Shown here one piece after another: positions 18,949 to 30,300 of a DNA stretch of 64,000 nt. Made by a program: the position numbers and the translations under genes. The notes beneath the pieces were generated by a model. That model was not told the DNA's origin. It was given only the letters and a program-made list of their open reading frames with translations, and searched no databases. Numbering within the stretch: the first letter of the stretch is position 1; the number at the start of each line of letters is the position of its first letter. This DNA comes from Phocaeicola sartorii JCM 17136 = DSM 21941. GTDB lineage: Bacteria > Bacteroidota > Bacteroidia > Bacteroidales > Bacteroidaceae. The stretch covers positions 1 to 64,000 of the forward strand of contig NZ_BAKM01000029.1 of the NCBI RefSeq assembly GCF_000614185.1, written 5' to 3'.

Positions 18949-21781
18949 TTATAGTACGATATTTACAATCTTCTTCGGAACGATAATTACCTTCTTCGGA
19001 GTCTTACCTTCAATCCATTTCTGTGCCTGCTCGTCTGCCATAACGGTTGCCTGAATGGTATCATTGTCGGCATCAGCAGGGAATTCCAGGGTGAAACGTG
19101 CTTTACCGTTGAAAGAGATGGTGTACTTCACGCTATCTTCTTTCAGGTAGTCTTCATTGAATACAGGCCATTGTGCATCGCATACGCTGGTGGTGTTGCC
19201 CAGTGCTTCCCAAAGTTCTTCGGCGAAGTGAGGGGCGAAGGGGGCCAGTAGGATGATGAGATTGCTTAATACCTCTTTATTGCGGCATTTCAATGAAGTC
19301 AGTTCGTTCACGCATATCATGAAAGCACTGATAGAGGTGTTGTAAGAGAAGGTTTCAATGTCTCCGGTTACTTTCTTAATCAGTTTATGAATGGCTTTCA
19401 ATTCTTCTTTGGTCGGTTCTCCTTCTACCGGCAGGAATTCATCTGTACGGCTATAGAAGAGGTTCCAGAGTTTTTTCAGGAAACGGTGTACACCGTCAAT
19501 ACCGTTAGTATCCCAAGGTTTGGACTGCTCTACCGGGCCGAGGAACATTTCATACATGCGCAGCGTGTCGGCGCCGTATCTTTCGACAATCATGTCCGGA
19601 TTGACCACATTGTACATGGATTTACTCATCTTCTCTACTGCCCAGCCACAGATGTATTTTCCATCCTCGAGGATGAATTCGGCATTGTTGTATTCGGGGC
19701 GCCATGCCTTGAAAGCTTCTACATCCAAGATATCATTGGATACGATGTTCACATCCACGTGCAGCGGAGTAGTTTCGTACTGGTCTTTCAGGTTCAGTGA
19801 CACAAAGGTGTTGGTGTCTTTGATGCGATAGACAAAGTTGCTCCGTCCCTGAATCATTCCTTGGTTCACCAACTTTTGGAACGGTTCTTCCTTGATGCTT
19901 ACACCCATATCGTGCAGGAACTTGTTCCAGAAGCGGGAGTAAATCAAGTGACCCGTAGCATGTTCCGTACCACCTACATAGAGGTCTACATTCTGCCAGT
20001 AATGGTCTGCCTTTTCCGATACCAACGCTTGGTCGTTGTGTGGGTCCATATAACGCAGGTAATAGGCGGATGAACCGGCAAAGCCCGGCATGGTGTTCAG
20101 TTCCAGCGGGAATACATGGACGTTGTCAATCAAAGTGTTTTCTACCACTTCACCTTTTTCCACATCCCAAGCCCATTGGGTGGCATGTCCCAATGGAGCT
20201 CGCCTGTTTCGGTCGGCAGGAACTTGGCCACTTCGGGAAGTTCCAGCGGTAATTTGGACGAGTCAATCATATAAGGCATACCGTCTTTGTAATATACCGG
20301 GAACGGTTCGCCCCAATAACGTTGGCGTGAGAAGATGGCGTCGCGAAGACGGTAGTTCACTTTCACACGTCCCAGGTTGTGGGCTTTTACATATTCTTTG
20401 GTAGCGGCGATAGCTCTTTGATGGTCAAGCCGTTTAAAGAAAGGTCACAGTAAGGAGTAACGTCTTTGCGAGGGGAGTTGCATACGATTCCTTCCTTGGC
20501 ATCGAAGCTTTCTTCGCTGACGTCGCAACCTTCTACCAACGGAACGATAGGCAGGTTGAAGTGTTTTGCAAAAGCATAGTCACGGCTGTCGTGGGCAGGA
20601 ACCGCCATGATGGCACCTGTACCATAGCCTGCTAATACGTAGTCGCTGATCCATACGGGAACAGCGTCACCGGTAAACGGGTTGATGGCGTATGAACCGC
20701 TGAATACACCGGTCACGCGGCGGTCGGCGATACGTTCGCGTTCGGTACGTTTCTTGGTGCGGTCCAGATAGGCTTCCACTTCGGCTTTCTGTGCTTCGGT
20801 GGTCAGTTGGGCAACCAGCTCGCTCTCCGGAGCCAGCACCATGAAGGTTACACCGAACATGGTGTCTGCACGGGTGGTAAAGATAGTGAATTCGATATCG
20901 CTGTCTTTTACTTTGAATTGTACTTCCGTACCTTCCGAACGGCCGATCCAGTTGCGCTGTGTTTCTTTCAGTGAGTCTGTCCAGTCCACCGTGTCCAGTC
21001 CGTCCAGCAGTCGTTGTGCGTAAGCCGAAACGCGCAGGCACCATTGGCGCATTTTCTTCTGAACCACGGGGAAACCGCCACGTTCACTTACACCGTCCAC
21101 TACTTCATCGTTGGCCAGTACGGTTCCCAGTTGCGGACACCAGTTCACCATCGTTTCGCCCAGGTAGGCAATGCGGTAGTTCATCAGGATTTCCTGCTGT
21201 TCCTTTTCGCTCTTGGCGTTCCATTCTTCGGCGGTAAAACTGAGTTCCTCGCTGCAAGCCGCATTCAGTCCTTCGTTGCCGTACTGGGCAAATGCTTCTG
21301 TCAGTTCGCTGATGGGGCGTGCTTGCTGTGTATCGTTACAATAATAGCTGTCGAACATTTGTTGGAAAGCCCATTGGGTCCAATGGTAGTAACCGGGTTC
21401 ACAAGTACGCACCTCACGGTTCCAATCAAAAGAGAAACCGATTTTATCCAACTGTTCACGATAGCGGTTGATATTGTTCACAGTGGTGATGGCAGGGTGT
21501 TGTCCGGTTTGGATGGCGTATTGTTCGGCAGGAAGTCCGTAAGCGTCATACCCCATGGGGTTCAGCACGTTGAAGCCTTGCAAACGTTTGTAACGGGCAT
21601 AAATATCACTGGCAATGTATCCCAGCGGGTGTCCTACATGCAGTCCGGCTCCCGATGGATAGGGGAACATGTTCAGTACGTAGAATTTCTTTTTGTTTTC
21701 GTTTTCGGTCACTTGATAGGTCTTATTTTCCACCCATCTTTGCTGCCATTTCTTCTCAATCTCTCTGAAATTGTATTCCAT
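18949..21781 (-). CDS. leuS: Leucyl-tRNA synthetase (two frameshifts)
   Basis: This gene charges tRNA-Leu. The N-terminal Rossmann part has the HIGH signature as HVGH (residues 48-51), the CP1 editing region follows, and KMSKS is intact ([26 protein letters not shown]). The frame breaks twice: near 20415, where adding a G (gagct to gaggct) gives [22 protein letters not shown], and near 20198, where adding a C gives [17 protein letters not shown]. With both repairs the protein is 944 aa, the expected Bacteroides length. The gene is essential, so the shifts are almost certainly assembly errors. The yitT-like gene follows 6 bp later. Confidence 0.96.
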
Positions 21782-21823
21782 GATCTATTTTTGTTATTTA
21801 ATATCTTTGTTATTAAGTGGTTG

Positions 21824-21831
21824 CAAAGATA
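21824..21831 (-). promoter_or_regulatory. Bacteroides -7 box for leuS
   Basis: The minus strand reads TATCTTTG, 43 nt upstream of the leuS start. No convincing T-box leader is visible between it and the gene. Confidence 0.45.
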
Positions 21832-21961
21832 ATGAAAGTCGGGGAGATATACGGAAAGAACAGGAAATAAAAAAGCATCTTATTAGGTATATTGCTTTCT
21901 CTTTATTTACATTTTGGGGAAGAGTCATGTATATCACTCCCGGATTTATTGTATTTATTTA

Positions 21962-22071
21962 TACAAATGAAAGCGCACATTTATACGTACGTACGCATGG
22001 GCCTTTACGTACGTATGTGTGGCTCTACACAGGCGTATGCGCAGGCTTACACGTACGTATGTGAATTCCAG
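21962..22071. repeat. Degenerate 22-bp tandem repeat (about five units)
   Basis: Units start at 21962, 21984, 22006, 22028 and 22050. The core of the best units is TACGTACGTATG followed by a G/C-rich half, approximately YACGTACGTATGYGYGGCYTTA. Units 2 and 4 agree best; the first and third are diverged and the last loses its second half. The period is not a multiple of three and no convincing gene covers it. It fills the otherwise empty 428-bp gap between the S41 protease terminator and the leuS promoter. The function is unknown. Confidence 0.7.
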
Positions 22072-22144
22072 CGTGACCTGATAGCCGTTTTTCAAGGCAT
22101 GTCATCTATATATTCAGGCTTATATTGGGAACCTATAAATTATT

Positions 22145-22188
22145 AAGCCCGTAGCCATTTTTACAGATTTCAGCATGGCTACGGGCTT
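22145..22188 (-). terminator. Hairpin terminator after the S41 protease gene
   Basis: A 14-bp perfect stem (AAGCCCGTAGCCAT paired with ATGGCTACGGGCTT) has a 16-nt loop, 22 nt after the protease stop. The T-rich flank is stronger on the plus strand (TTTCTTTT), so it may act in both directions. Confidence 0.75.
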
Positions 22189-22209
22189 TCTTTTATCAGG
22201 TATGATTTT

Positions 22210-25200
22210 TTATTCTACTCCCAAATCCTTGTAAGTTCTCGGAGTCGGAACGGGAGGCAATGGTTTGCGGTCTTTCAATTCCTGTAGAATCACTTCAATG
22301 GCTTTGTTCAACTGCTGATCCTCTCCCATCTGCTCTTTTACCGGGTCATTGTCTATCAGAATATCAGGATCTACTCCGTGGTTTTCCACTATCCACTGAC
22401 CGGTCTTGGCATCGTAGTTGGTAAAGAACGGAACGCGTACATCGGTGCCGTCCATGTAAGGTAATGAGCCGCTGATGCCGATAATTCCGCCCCAGGTACG
22501 GGTACCGATCACCTTACCGATCTTGTTGGCCTTGAAGCTCCATGGGAACAGGTCACCGTCCGAAGCCGAGTATTTATTGATGAGCAATACTTTCGGGCCC
22601 ACCAGTGTCGCATCGGGAATGGTACCGATTTTGGTGGATGTGCGGCTCATGGTCAGGCGATAAGGCTGGCGAAGCAGGCGCTCGATAATCATCGGTGAGA
22701 CATTGCCGCCCCCGTTGGCGCGGTCGTCAATGATCAGGGCTTCTTTGTCAAGCTGGGGATAGAAGTAACGGGCGAATTCGTTCAGTCCGTCGGGTCCCAT
22801 ATCAGGGATGTAGACGTAGCCTACACGCCCATTGGTCGCTTCTTCCACTTTCTTGATATTATTCTGTACCCAGTTATAGTGATACAACGGGTATTCATTG
22901 TCCAATGGTTTAATGACCACTTTACGTGCTCCGTTCCCTGAAGCGGTATGGTTGATGCTTAGTTCAGTCAATACGTTGGCTTTGCCTGCCAGCAGGCTGT
23001 AAATGTTGTCAACCGTGGCTGTTGAAATGCCGTCAATGGCTGTGATGTACTCTCCTTCTTTGACTCCGATGCCCGGTTCTGTAAGGGGGGAGCGTAGTTT
23101 CTGACTATAAACCGCACCCGGCAGAATTTTGTCAATACGGTAGAACCCACTTTTGTCACGGCTCAGTTCGGCGCCCAGCAATCCCATCGGGATACGTTCA
23201 GGACCTTTTATTTCACCCGGATTCACGTATGCGTGTCCGCAAGCCAGTTCGGCAATCATCTCACCGATGATATAGTTCAAATCCAGACGGGTCTTTGCAT
23301 GGGGAACCAATACGGCATATTTCTCTTTGATTCCCTTCCAGTCTGCTCCATGCATGTTTTCCAGGTAGAATCCGTCACGGAAAGCCCGCCATGTCTCATC
23401 GAATATCTGAGCCCATTCCTGAGTGTAATCAATGGGGGCGATCATATCGTTCAGGTTAACACGCTTTTCCAATGAAGCTTTTGTGCATGGAAAATCACAG
23501 ATATACAGATTATTTCCTTTAAAGAACAAGGCTTTCTTTTGGTTGGCAGCCACATCCATGTATGCTCCTTCGGCCACGGTTTCCTCTTTTTGCCCGGTCA
23601 AGTCAAATACTTTGGTGCTTCTGCCACTGGCGTACCATACTTTTTCCCCGTCTGAATGGAAATTACCGTAGTTGCCTGCCGGCAGGGGTAGTTTGATCAG
23701 TCTTCCGGGCAAGCCTTCCGGATCAATCTTAACTGCATTGCTTGTGGCTTCCGCTTTCTTGTTGGCTGCATTGGTTGCCTTTTGCTCTATGCTGACCATT
23801 TCGTCCGAAGGCAATAAAGGTGACGCGGTGTCATTGGCGAGCATGGCCATGTAGACTCCTCCCATTCGGTTATAGGCATGATTCCATTCCGTCTGGCTGT
23901 AGATGGGGTTGAAATCTCTTTCAGAACTGAATATGAGGTACTTCCCATCTGTACTGAAGACAGGTGAAGAAGAGCTGTACCATTTTTCGGTTACCGGATA
24001 TTCCTTGCCCGAAGTCAGTTGGTATACATAAATGACACTCATGTTATTAGCTCCGGATTTAGTATAAGTGATCCACTGGCTGTCCGGTGAATAACTTACT
24101 TCATAGAACTCTCCTTCCGGATTCTGCATGACAGTCCGTTTTGTTTTAGAGGTGATATCCACTTCTACGATGCGGTTTTTACGGTCGGTATAAAGTATCT
24201 TCTTGCTGTCCGGACTCCACATCAGCTGGCGGATATACGTATCATTGTTTTGGGTCAGTTGGATAGGGTCTCCTCCTTCGGCAGGTTGCAGCCATACTTC
24301 GGTCTCGCCGGTGCGGTCACTGATGTAAGCGATATATTTCCCGTTCGGACTCCAAATTCCATCCCGTTCATTGGCTCCCGGTGTGCGGGTGATGTCACGG
24401 GTCACTCCTTTGTCGGCAGGAACATCGAATACTTCTCCACGGGCAGTTACTGCCAGGCGGTGTCCATCCGGTGAAAGGCTGGCGGCAGTCAGGTTGTCTG
24501 CTACCCGTTTCATTTCTTTGCGGGCATAGATATTGTCCGAGGTCAGCGTGATGGAGATCTTTTCCGATTTACGTGTTTGGGGATCTAGTTTGTAAAGGTA
24601 TCCTGCGTGTTCGTAGACAATGATTTGTCCGTTGCTGCTGGGAAATTTCACATCATAATCCGTGTAGTCGGTTACCTTTTCGGTCTGTTTGGTCCGGGTG
24701 TTATAGACAAAGATATTCATGGTTCGGTCCCGGTCGGAAATGAAGTACACCTCCTCTCCTATCCACATAGGGATAATATCTTGTGCCACGTTATGGGTGA
24801 TATTTTCTACTTTCTTAGCGGCCGGATCATAAATCCAGATATCATCCGCCATGCCGCCGCGATAATATTTCCAGTTACGGAACTCTCGCATAACCCGGTT
24901 GTAAGCCAGTTTTTTCCCATCGGGTGAATAGCTGCAAAAGCCTCCTTCGGGCAATGGAATCACTTCGGACATTCCTCCGTTTTTCGAGATGCTCCATAGC
25001 TTGCCATCGAAACCATCGCTGATGCGGTTCCGGTAGATGATGTTTTTCCCGTCCGGTGTCCAGGTCATTACGATGTTGTTAGGCCCCATCCGGTCTCCCA
25101 GGTCGTCCCGGCTGTTCGTTGCCGTGTAGGTAAGCCGTTGCGGCTCTCCCCCGTCGGTCGGAATCAAGTATACTTCTGTGTTCCCGTCATATTGACCGGT

Positions 25201-25434
25201 GAAAGCGATTGATTTTCCATCCGGAGAGAAACGTGCGAACATTTCGTAACCGATATGGGAAGTCAGTTTCTGTGCTTCTCCTCCGTTCAAGGGTGCTTTG
25301 TACAGGTCTCCGGCGTAGGAAAAGACAATGTCGGAGCCGTTGGTAGCGGGGAAACGGAGTAACCTAGCCTCATCGGCATGTCCGGTGAAAGCTGTCCCTG
25401 CCAGTAACAGGGAGAATAATAGCTTTTTGTTCAT
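22210..25434 (-). CDS. Tricorn-like S41 family peptidase
   Basis: This 1074-aa periplasmic or secreted protein has a signal peptide (KKLLFSLLLAGTAFTGHA). Residues about 25-630 carry TolB/WD-like beta-propeller repeats of the FSPDGKSIAFTG type (also WTPDGKNIIY, YSPDGKKLAY, WSPDSKKILY). A tricorn C1-like region, a PDZ domain (GVKEGEYITAIDGIS) and an S41 protease core follow. The catalytic serine is in SASDGD (Ser958), preceded by IIDDRANGGGN. The architecture matches tricorn-type proteases that degrade peptides after initial proteolysis. It stands alone, with its own promoter and terminator, between leuS and the sigma-factor-led PUL. Confidence 0.93.
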   Translation of the reverse strand: MNKKLLFSLLLAGTAFTGHADEARLLRFPATNGSDIVFSYAGDLYKAPLNGGEAQKLTSHIGYEMFARFSPDGKSIAFTGQYDGNTEVYLIPTDGGEPQRLTYTATNSRDDLGDRMGPNNIVMTWTPDGKNIIYRNRISDGFDGKLWSISKNGGMSEVIPLPEGGFCSYSPDGKKLAYNRVMREFRNWKYYRGGMADDIWIYDPAAKKVENITHNVAQDIIPMWIGEEVYFISDRDRTMNIFVYNTRTKQTEKVTDYTDYDVKFPSSNGQIIVYEHAGYLYKLDPQTRKSEKISITLTSDNIYARKEMKRVADNLTAASLSPDGHRLAVTARGEVFDVPADKGVTRDITRTPGANERDGIWSPNGKYIAYISDRTGETEVWLQPAEGGDPIQLTQNNDTYIRQLMWSPDSKKILYTDRKNRIVEVDITSKTKRTVMQNPEGEFYEVSYSPDSQWITYTKSGANNMSVIYVYQLTSGKEYPVTEKWYSSSSPVFSTDGKYLIFSSERDFNPIYSQTEWNHAYNRMGGVYMAMLANDTASPLLPSDEMVSIEQKATNAANKKAEATSNAVKIDPEGLPGRLIKLPLPAGNYGNFHSDGEKVWYASGRSTKVFDLTGQKEETVAEGAYMDVAANQKKALFFKGNNLYICDFPCTKASLEKRVNLNDMIAPIDYTQEWAQIFDETWRAFRDGFYLENMHGADWKGIKEKYAVLVPHAKTRLDLNYIIGEMIAELACGHAYVNPGEIKGPERIPMGLLGAELSRDKSGFYRIDKILPGAVYSQKLRSPLTEPGIGVKEGEYITAIDGISTATVDNIYSLLAGKANVLTELSINHTASGNGARKVVIKPLDNEYPLYHYNWVQNNIKKVEEATNGRVGYVYIPDMGPDGLNEFARYFYPQLDKEALIIDDRANGGGNVSPMIIERLLRQPYRLTMSRTSTKIGTIPDATLVGPKVLLINKYSASDGDLFPWSFKANKIGKVIGTRTWGGIIGISGSLPYMDGTDVRVPFFTNYDAKTGQWIVENHGVDPDILIDNDPVKEQMGEDQQLNKAIEVILQELKDRKPLPPVPTPRTYKDLGVE

Positions 25435-25463
25435 TTTATTTATAGTTTGATTTTCGTCGAAAA

Positions 25464-25471
25464 CAAAGTTA
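25464..25471 (-). promoter_or_regulatory. Bacteroides -7 box for the S41 peptidase gene
   Basis: The minus strand reads TAACTTTG, matching TAnnTTTG, 30 nt upstream of the start codon. Confidence 0.45.
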
Positions 25472-25555
25472 AAGATTATTCTTCAGATTATGAGCTGGAA
25501 CTTATTTCTTTTTTTATTGATTATTGCTAGAATTTTTTAATAAGAAATAGTTTTA

Positions 25556-25588
25556 TTGGCATAGTTATTTTAAGAAACGCTATATTTG
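25556..25588 (+). promoter_or_regulatory. Bacteroides promoter for the ECF sigma gene
   Basis: TTG (25556-25558) and TATATTTG (25581-25588) are 22 bp apart, with the sigma-factor start 23 nt after the -7 box. Confidence 0.5.
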
Positions 25589-25610
25589 CAATATTATAGT
25601 CCTGCTGAAA

Positions 25611-26198
25611 ATGAACACTAATATAATAGATAAAGATCTGATTGAAAGAATAAACAAAGGGGATGAGAAAGCTTTTGAAACTTTGTACAATAGCTATTTT
25701 GTCTATCTCTGTGCTTGCGCTAATTCTTATATCTTTAACCCTGTTGAAGCACAGGATATAGTAAATGAGGCTTTTGCTAAAATATGGTATAAACGTGCTG
25801 AATTATCTTTTCCTATTCATGCTTATTTGATACGCGTTGTTCAGAACGGGTGTTTGAACTACCTTCGTTCACTTTACAGTCGTGAGAGGATTATAGATGA
25901 ATACCGTAAAGCATTGCTTGAGTATCAGGAAGAATATTGTGCTTCCGGATGTTCTCCTTTGCAAGAAATGGAATTGGCCGATTTAGAAAAACAAGTCCAA
26001 GATATAGTGTCTTCCTTACCGGATAAATGCAGGTTCATTTTTGAACAATATCTTTATTCCGATCTGACTCCTCAAGAGATTGCAGATAAAAATAATATTT
26101 CGGTCAATACAGTCAGGGTGCATGTAAAAAACGCCATGGATAAAATAAAAGAAAAAGTGGGATCTAGGATAGGGATTCTATTATTTTTTCTTTTCTAA
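25611..26198 (+). CDS. ECF-type RNA polymerase sigma factor
   Basis: This 195-aa sigma-70-like factor of the Bacteroidetes ECF group has region 2 (DEKAFETLYNSYFVYLCACANSY...AQDIVNEAFAKIWYKR) and region 4 (DLTPQEIADKNNISVNTVRVHVKNAMDKIKEKV) with a helix-turn-helix. It heads a FecI/FecR/FecA-like cascade: the FecR anti-sigma factor is 88 bp downstream, and the next gene is a SusC with an STN signalling domain. It presumably activates the susCD-sulfatase genes when the SusC meets its glycan. Confidence 0.95.
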   Translation: MNTNIIDKDLIERINKGDEKAFETLYNSYFVYLCACANSYIFNPVEAQDIVNEAFAKIWYKRAELSFPIHAYLIRVVQNGCLNYLRSLYSRERIIDEYRKALLEYQEEYCASGCSPLQEMELADLEKQVQDIVSSLPDKCRFIFEQYLYSDLTPQEIADKNNISVNTVRVHVKNAMDKIKEKVGSRIGILLFFLF

Positions 26199-26205
26199 AA
26201 AAAAG

Positions 26206-26271
26206 ATGAAAAAAAACATGTTTTGGCTTAAATGTTTTGTCTGTTGCTTGTGTATTATTTATAGTAAGTAA
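26206..26271 (+). CDS. Possible 21-aa cysteine-rich micro-ORF
   Basis: The ORF MKKNMFWLKCFVCCLCIIYSK lies in the 88-bp gap between the sigma factor and fecR. It is hydrophobic with four cysteines and could be a leader peptide or chance. No family is recognised and no clear ribosome-binding site is seen. Confidence 0.15.
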   Translation: MKKNMFWLKCFVCCLCIIYSK

Positions 26272-26286
26272 CTTTAAAGATATAAA

Positions 26287-27297
26287 ATGAATAGCCAAAT
26301 AGATGAATTTGAACGAATAATGCTGGATTATCTGAAAGGCGGGATCTCGTCTGAGGATATGCAGAAGTTAATTATATTGTTAAAAAAAGACAATGCTTGT
26401 CGCGAAAAATATCGTGAGATATCCCGTACCTATGCATTGGCTTCCTCTTCTTGGTTTGCACGCAGGAAAGAGCGGAATTTAGAACAATTGCGTGATACTT
26501 TAAATTTTCATTCTTCCCGTAAACATTCATTTTTCCGCAAAATAAGCGTTTGGGGAAGTGTGGCTGTATGGGCTTTGCTGATTGGTTGCAGCATAACGTG
26601 CTTTTATTTATATCATTCGTCTGGTCAAGAGGTTCTTGCTCCCTCCTATTGTCAGATTGAAATTCCCCAGGGAGCCAGTTCAAAATTACTATTACCCGAT
26701 AGTACCATTGTTTTTCTGAATGGGGGAACGGTTTTAAAATATGATGCTTTGTTGCGGCATCAGGCTGACCGGGAAGTTTTTCTTTCGGGCGAGGCTTATT
26801 TCAAAGTTGCCAGGAATGTGCGCAAACCTTTTATCGTCCATACGGGGGAACTGAATATACAAGTGCTGGGTACGACATTTAATGTAGCTTCTTATCCTGA
26901 TGATGCAGAAATAAAAGTGAGTCTTGTAGAGGGTAGTGTGAATGTTTATACTACTTCAGATGCTAAAAAGAATATACTGCTTTCCCCTGATGAACAGGCT
27001 GTTTTTAATAAGGATGATAAGGTTTTGTTTATGAGGAAGATAGATGCTTCTTCTCAAGCAGCTTGGACTACAGGAAGATTGGTATTTGTCAATGAAAAGT
27101 TATTTGATATTTTGAAATCAATCGAAAAAAAATATGACGTACAGATACTTGTGCAGTCCCGGAAAGTCTATACTGAATATTTTTCAGGAAGTATAGATGC
27201 GAATCTGACCTTGGATGAAATCCTTTCTTATCTGGATGTGGATAATAAGTTTATGTGGAGAAAGAAAGGAAAAACAATAGTCGTTACAGACCGTTGA
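26287..27297 (+). CDS. FecR-family anti-sigma factor
   Basis: This 336-aa inner-membrane regulator has a cytoplasmic N-terminal region of about 85 residues that would bind the sigma factor, one membrane helix (VWGSVAVWALLIGCSITCFYLY), and a periplasmic FecR domain (EIPQGASSKLLLPDSTIVFLNGGTVLKYD...REVFLSGEAYFKVARNVRKPFIVHTGELNIQVLGTTFNV). A C-terminal DUF4974-like segment follows (FDILKSIEKKYDVQILV...GSIDANLTLDEILSYLDV) and would meet the STN domain of the SusC downstream. The order sigma, anti-sigma, SusC is the standard trans-envelope signalling arrangement. Confidence 0.95.
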   Translation: MNSQIDEFERIMLDYLKGGISSEDMQKLIILLKKDNACREKYREISRTYALASSSWFARRKERNLEQLRDTLNFHSSRKHSFFRKISVWGSVAVWALLIGCSITCFYLYHSSGQEVLAPSYCQIEIPQGASSKLLLPDSTIVFLNGGTVLKYDALLRHQADREVFLSGEAYFKVARNVRKPFIVHTGELNIQVLGTTFNVASYPDDAEIKVSLVEGSVNVYTTSDAKKNILLSPDEQAVFNKDDKVLFMRKIDASSQAAWTTGRLVFVNEKLFDILKSIEKKYDVQILVQSRKVYTEYFSGSIDANLTLDEILSYLDVDNKFMWRKKGKTIVVTDR

Positions 27298-27349
27298 CGG
27301 ATAAATAAGAAGTACATGCCTAAATAATTGTTAACTAAAAATTCTAAGT

Positions 27350-30300
27350 ATGAAAAAAAACTTTTGTAAAGTTCGTAGGGAACATAGGTTCTCTCTTGTA
27401 TGGGTCGTTTCATTTCTACTATGGGGGAACGTCGCTATGGCCGCATTGCCTATTCAGGAGGCAAGGTTTTCTATGCAACAGCATTCAGTAGCTTTGAGCC
27501 GGGTTTTTCATGAGATTGAAAAGCAGACCGGTTACTCTTTCCTTGTTCGCAATAATGATATCAATATGAATGAGAAAGTGTCTATTGATGTCAGAAATAA
27601 AAGTGTGGAAGAAGTGCTTGAGATGTTGTTTGCAGGGAGAAATATCTGCTATAAAGTGGAAGGGGAACATATTTCTGTTTATAAGCCTCAGCAAGCAAGA
27701 CAGAATACAATTACCGGATTAGTAATGGATGTGGCAAAGGAACCGATTATCGGTGCTTCTGTTGTGGTAATGGGGACTACTAACGGGTGTATCACGGATT
27801 TTGATGGAAAATTTTCTTTAGAAGTTCCTGAATTTCCTGTGAAGTTACAAATAAGTTATATTGGTTATAAGTCTCAAGAAATAGCCGTGCATGATACAAA
27901 AACCATTCAGGTGGTATTGCGTGAGGATACTGAAACTTTAGACGAAGTGGTGGTAGTGGGCTACGGCTCACAGAAAAAGGCAAACCTGACAGGAGCTGTT
28001 GCCTCGGTCAAAATGGATGAAGTGATTGGTGACCGTCCGCTGGTTAATGCCGCTGAGGCGTTGCAAGGAACCGTGCCGGGATTACTTGTTTCAAGTAATG
28101 GTAATGATCCAGGACAAGGGAAGAAATTTCAGGTTCGCGGAGCTTATTCTGTCGGTATAAAGAACGATGATGGTTCGTATGGTAATACCATTGAACCGTT
28201 GGTACTGATTGATAATGTGGAAGGTGATATTGATATGATTAATCCTGAAGATATTGAGACGGTAACTGTTTTGAAAGATGCTGCTTCGGCAGCTATTTAT
28301 GGTGCGCGTGCAGCAGGTGGTGTTATTCTGATTACTACCAAACGTCCTAAAGGTGGTACTAGCTTTCAATTGAATTATAATAATAATTTTGCCTTTTCGA
28401 ATGCTATAAACCTTCCCAAACAAGCTCCGCTAATGGATTATCTGCAAGCTTACTCGGATGCTGCCGGTGATCAGTTTTGGACTCCCGGGGCTCCTAGTGT
28501 AAGTAGATGGATGGAGTTGTTGAAGCAATATCAACAAGATCCTTCTTCATTGCAGACTATGGGGGATGGTATTTATAAGGATACGGATGGGTCACTTTAT
28601 TATATGAATGAAAAGGACTTGGTGAAGAATATGCTCGAAACCAGTTTTCAGATGACTCATAATATTTCTGCTACCGGCGGTACGGATAAATTGAGATATA
28701 GATTATCCGCTGGTTATTTATCGAATGATGGTATTCTAGTGACTAATAAAGATAAATATGACAGAATGAATGTAAGCAGTTTTGTTTCCGCAGATATTAC
28801 ATCTTGGTTCACACAAGAAGCTACACTAAGCTATGCACATAGTAAAAAGACTTTGCCGGCATCAGCTTTGGGTGGTATTTATTCCACTCGTCTGGCATCT
28901 TTCTATCCCGAAGGAGTGTGTCCGGAGGAGCGGATGATTTAGGTGGAGAAGGACTACCCTATTTTACTCCGAGGAATCAGGTAGAATGGTCAAATCCTTC
29001 AAAAACGATTAATGACAATCCGCGTATTTTTTTAAAATCTATTTTGAAGCCTCTGAAAGGGTTGGAGATTGCATTTGAATATACATTTGATAAGAATATA
29101 TATGATTATCATTGGTATACCGGAAGTGTGCCCTATACTACTATACAAGGAGGTAAAGATGTAACTCCGACCAATGATTATCTGCGTAAGTACAAGCAAT
29201 ATACAGACTATAATGCTTTCAACCTGTATGGGACGTATGATTTTTCTTTAGGCGATCATCGTTTTAAGGTTATGGCTGGTTTCAATCAGGAATCGAAATA
29301 TAAAGAAACTTTAGATGCCTACTCTTATGGACAGGCTATTACAGATATTCCTGCTATGGGATCAGGAACTTCTACCATCAAGGTCAATGACTCTTATGAT
29401 GAATTTGCCGTGCGTGGTGGTTTCTTTCGTGTGAATTATAATTATAGAGACAAATATCTTTTAGAAGTGAATGGACGTTATGACGGTTCTTCTAAATTTC
29501 CCAAAGAAAACCGGTTTGGTTTCTTCCCTTCTGTTTCTGTGGGCTGGCAGATTGCACAGGAAAAATTCATGGAAGCTACACGCGATTGGCTGGGAGGATT
29601 GAAAATACGTGCATCTTATGGTGAGATTGGTAATCAGAATGTTCCCTCTTATTCCTATACTCCGACTATGGAATTGAATAATAAGTATAACGGATGGTTA
29701 TCAGGTAGTGATTTTGTAACCGCCATTAGTTCATTACCAGCGTTGGTCAGCAACAGCTTTACATGGGAAAAAGTGGGAACACTGGATTTCGGATTGGATA
29801 TATCTTTGCTGAACAATCGTTTGAATGGTACATTTGATTGGTATCAACGGGATACTAAAGGTATGCTTGCTCCAGGTATGCAGTTACCGGGGGTGGTAGG
29901 TGCGAGCGCCCCATATCAGAATACGGCCGACATGCGTACTACTGGCTGGGAACTAAATTTGAACTGGAGAGATCAGATTGGTAAAGTAAGTTATCGTGTT
30001 GGTTTCAACTTGTCAGACAGTAAATCTAAAATAATGAAATATAATTCCAATGAGTCAAAAATACTAACGAGCACATTGAGCAACGGAAATACTTTTTGGA
30101 ATTATTATGAAGGAAAGGAAATTGGAGAAATCTGGGGTTATGAAGCTAATGGATTTTATACAGTTGATGATTTTGAAAGCACCTCGTCTTGGATATTAAA
30201 GGATGGAATTACCGCTTTGGAGGGATATTCACCGCGGCCGGGTGATTTGAAGTTTAAAAACTTGAGAGATGAAGAAGGGAAAGAAAATATCATTACTTCC

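Noticed and set aside
21014-21832. 272-aa plus-strand ORF
   Set aside because: It is antisense to leuS and has no recognisable domain.
21962-22071. CRISPR array or plasmid iterons
   Set aside because: There are no spacers between units and no replication initiator or cas gene nearby; only the periodicity is similar.
21771-22146. Two overlapping ORFs across the 22-bp repeat
   Set aside because: The period is not a multiple of three, so a repeated peptide is not encoded, and the composition is that of repetitive DNA.
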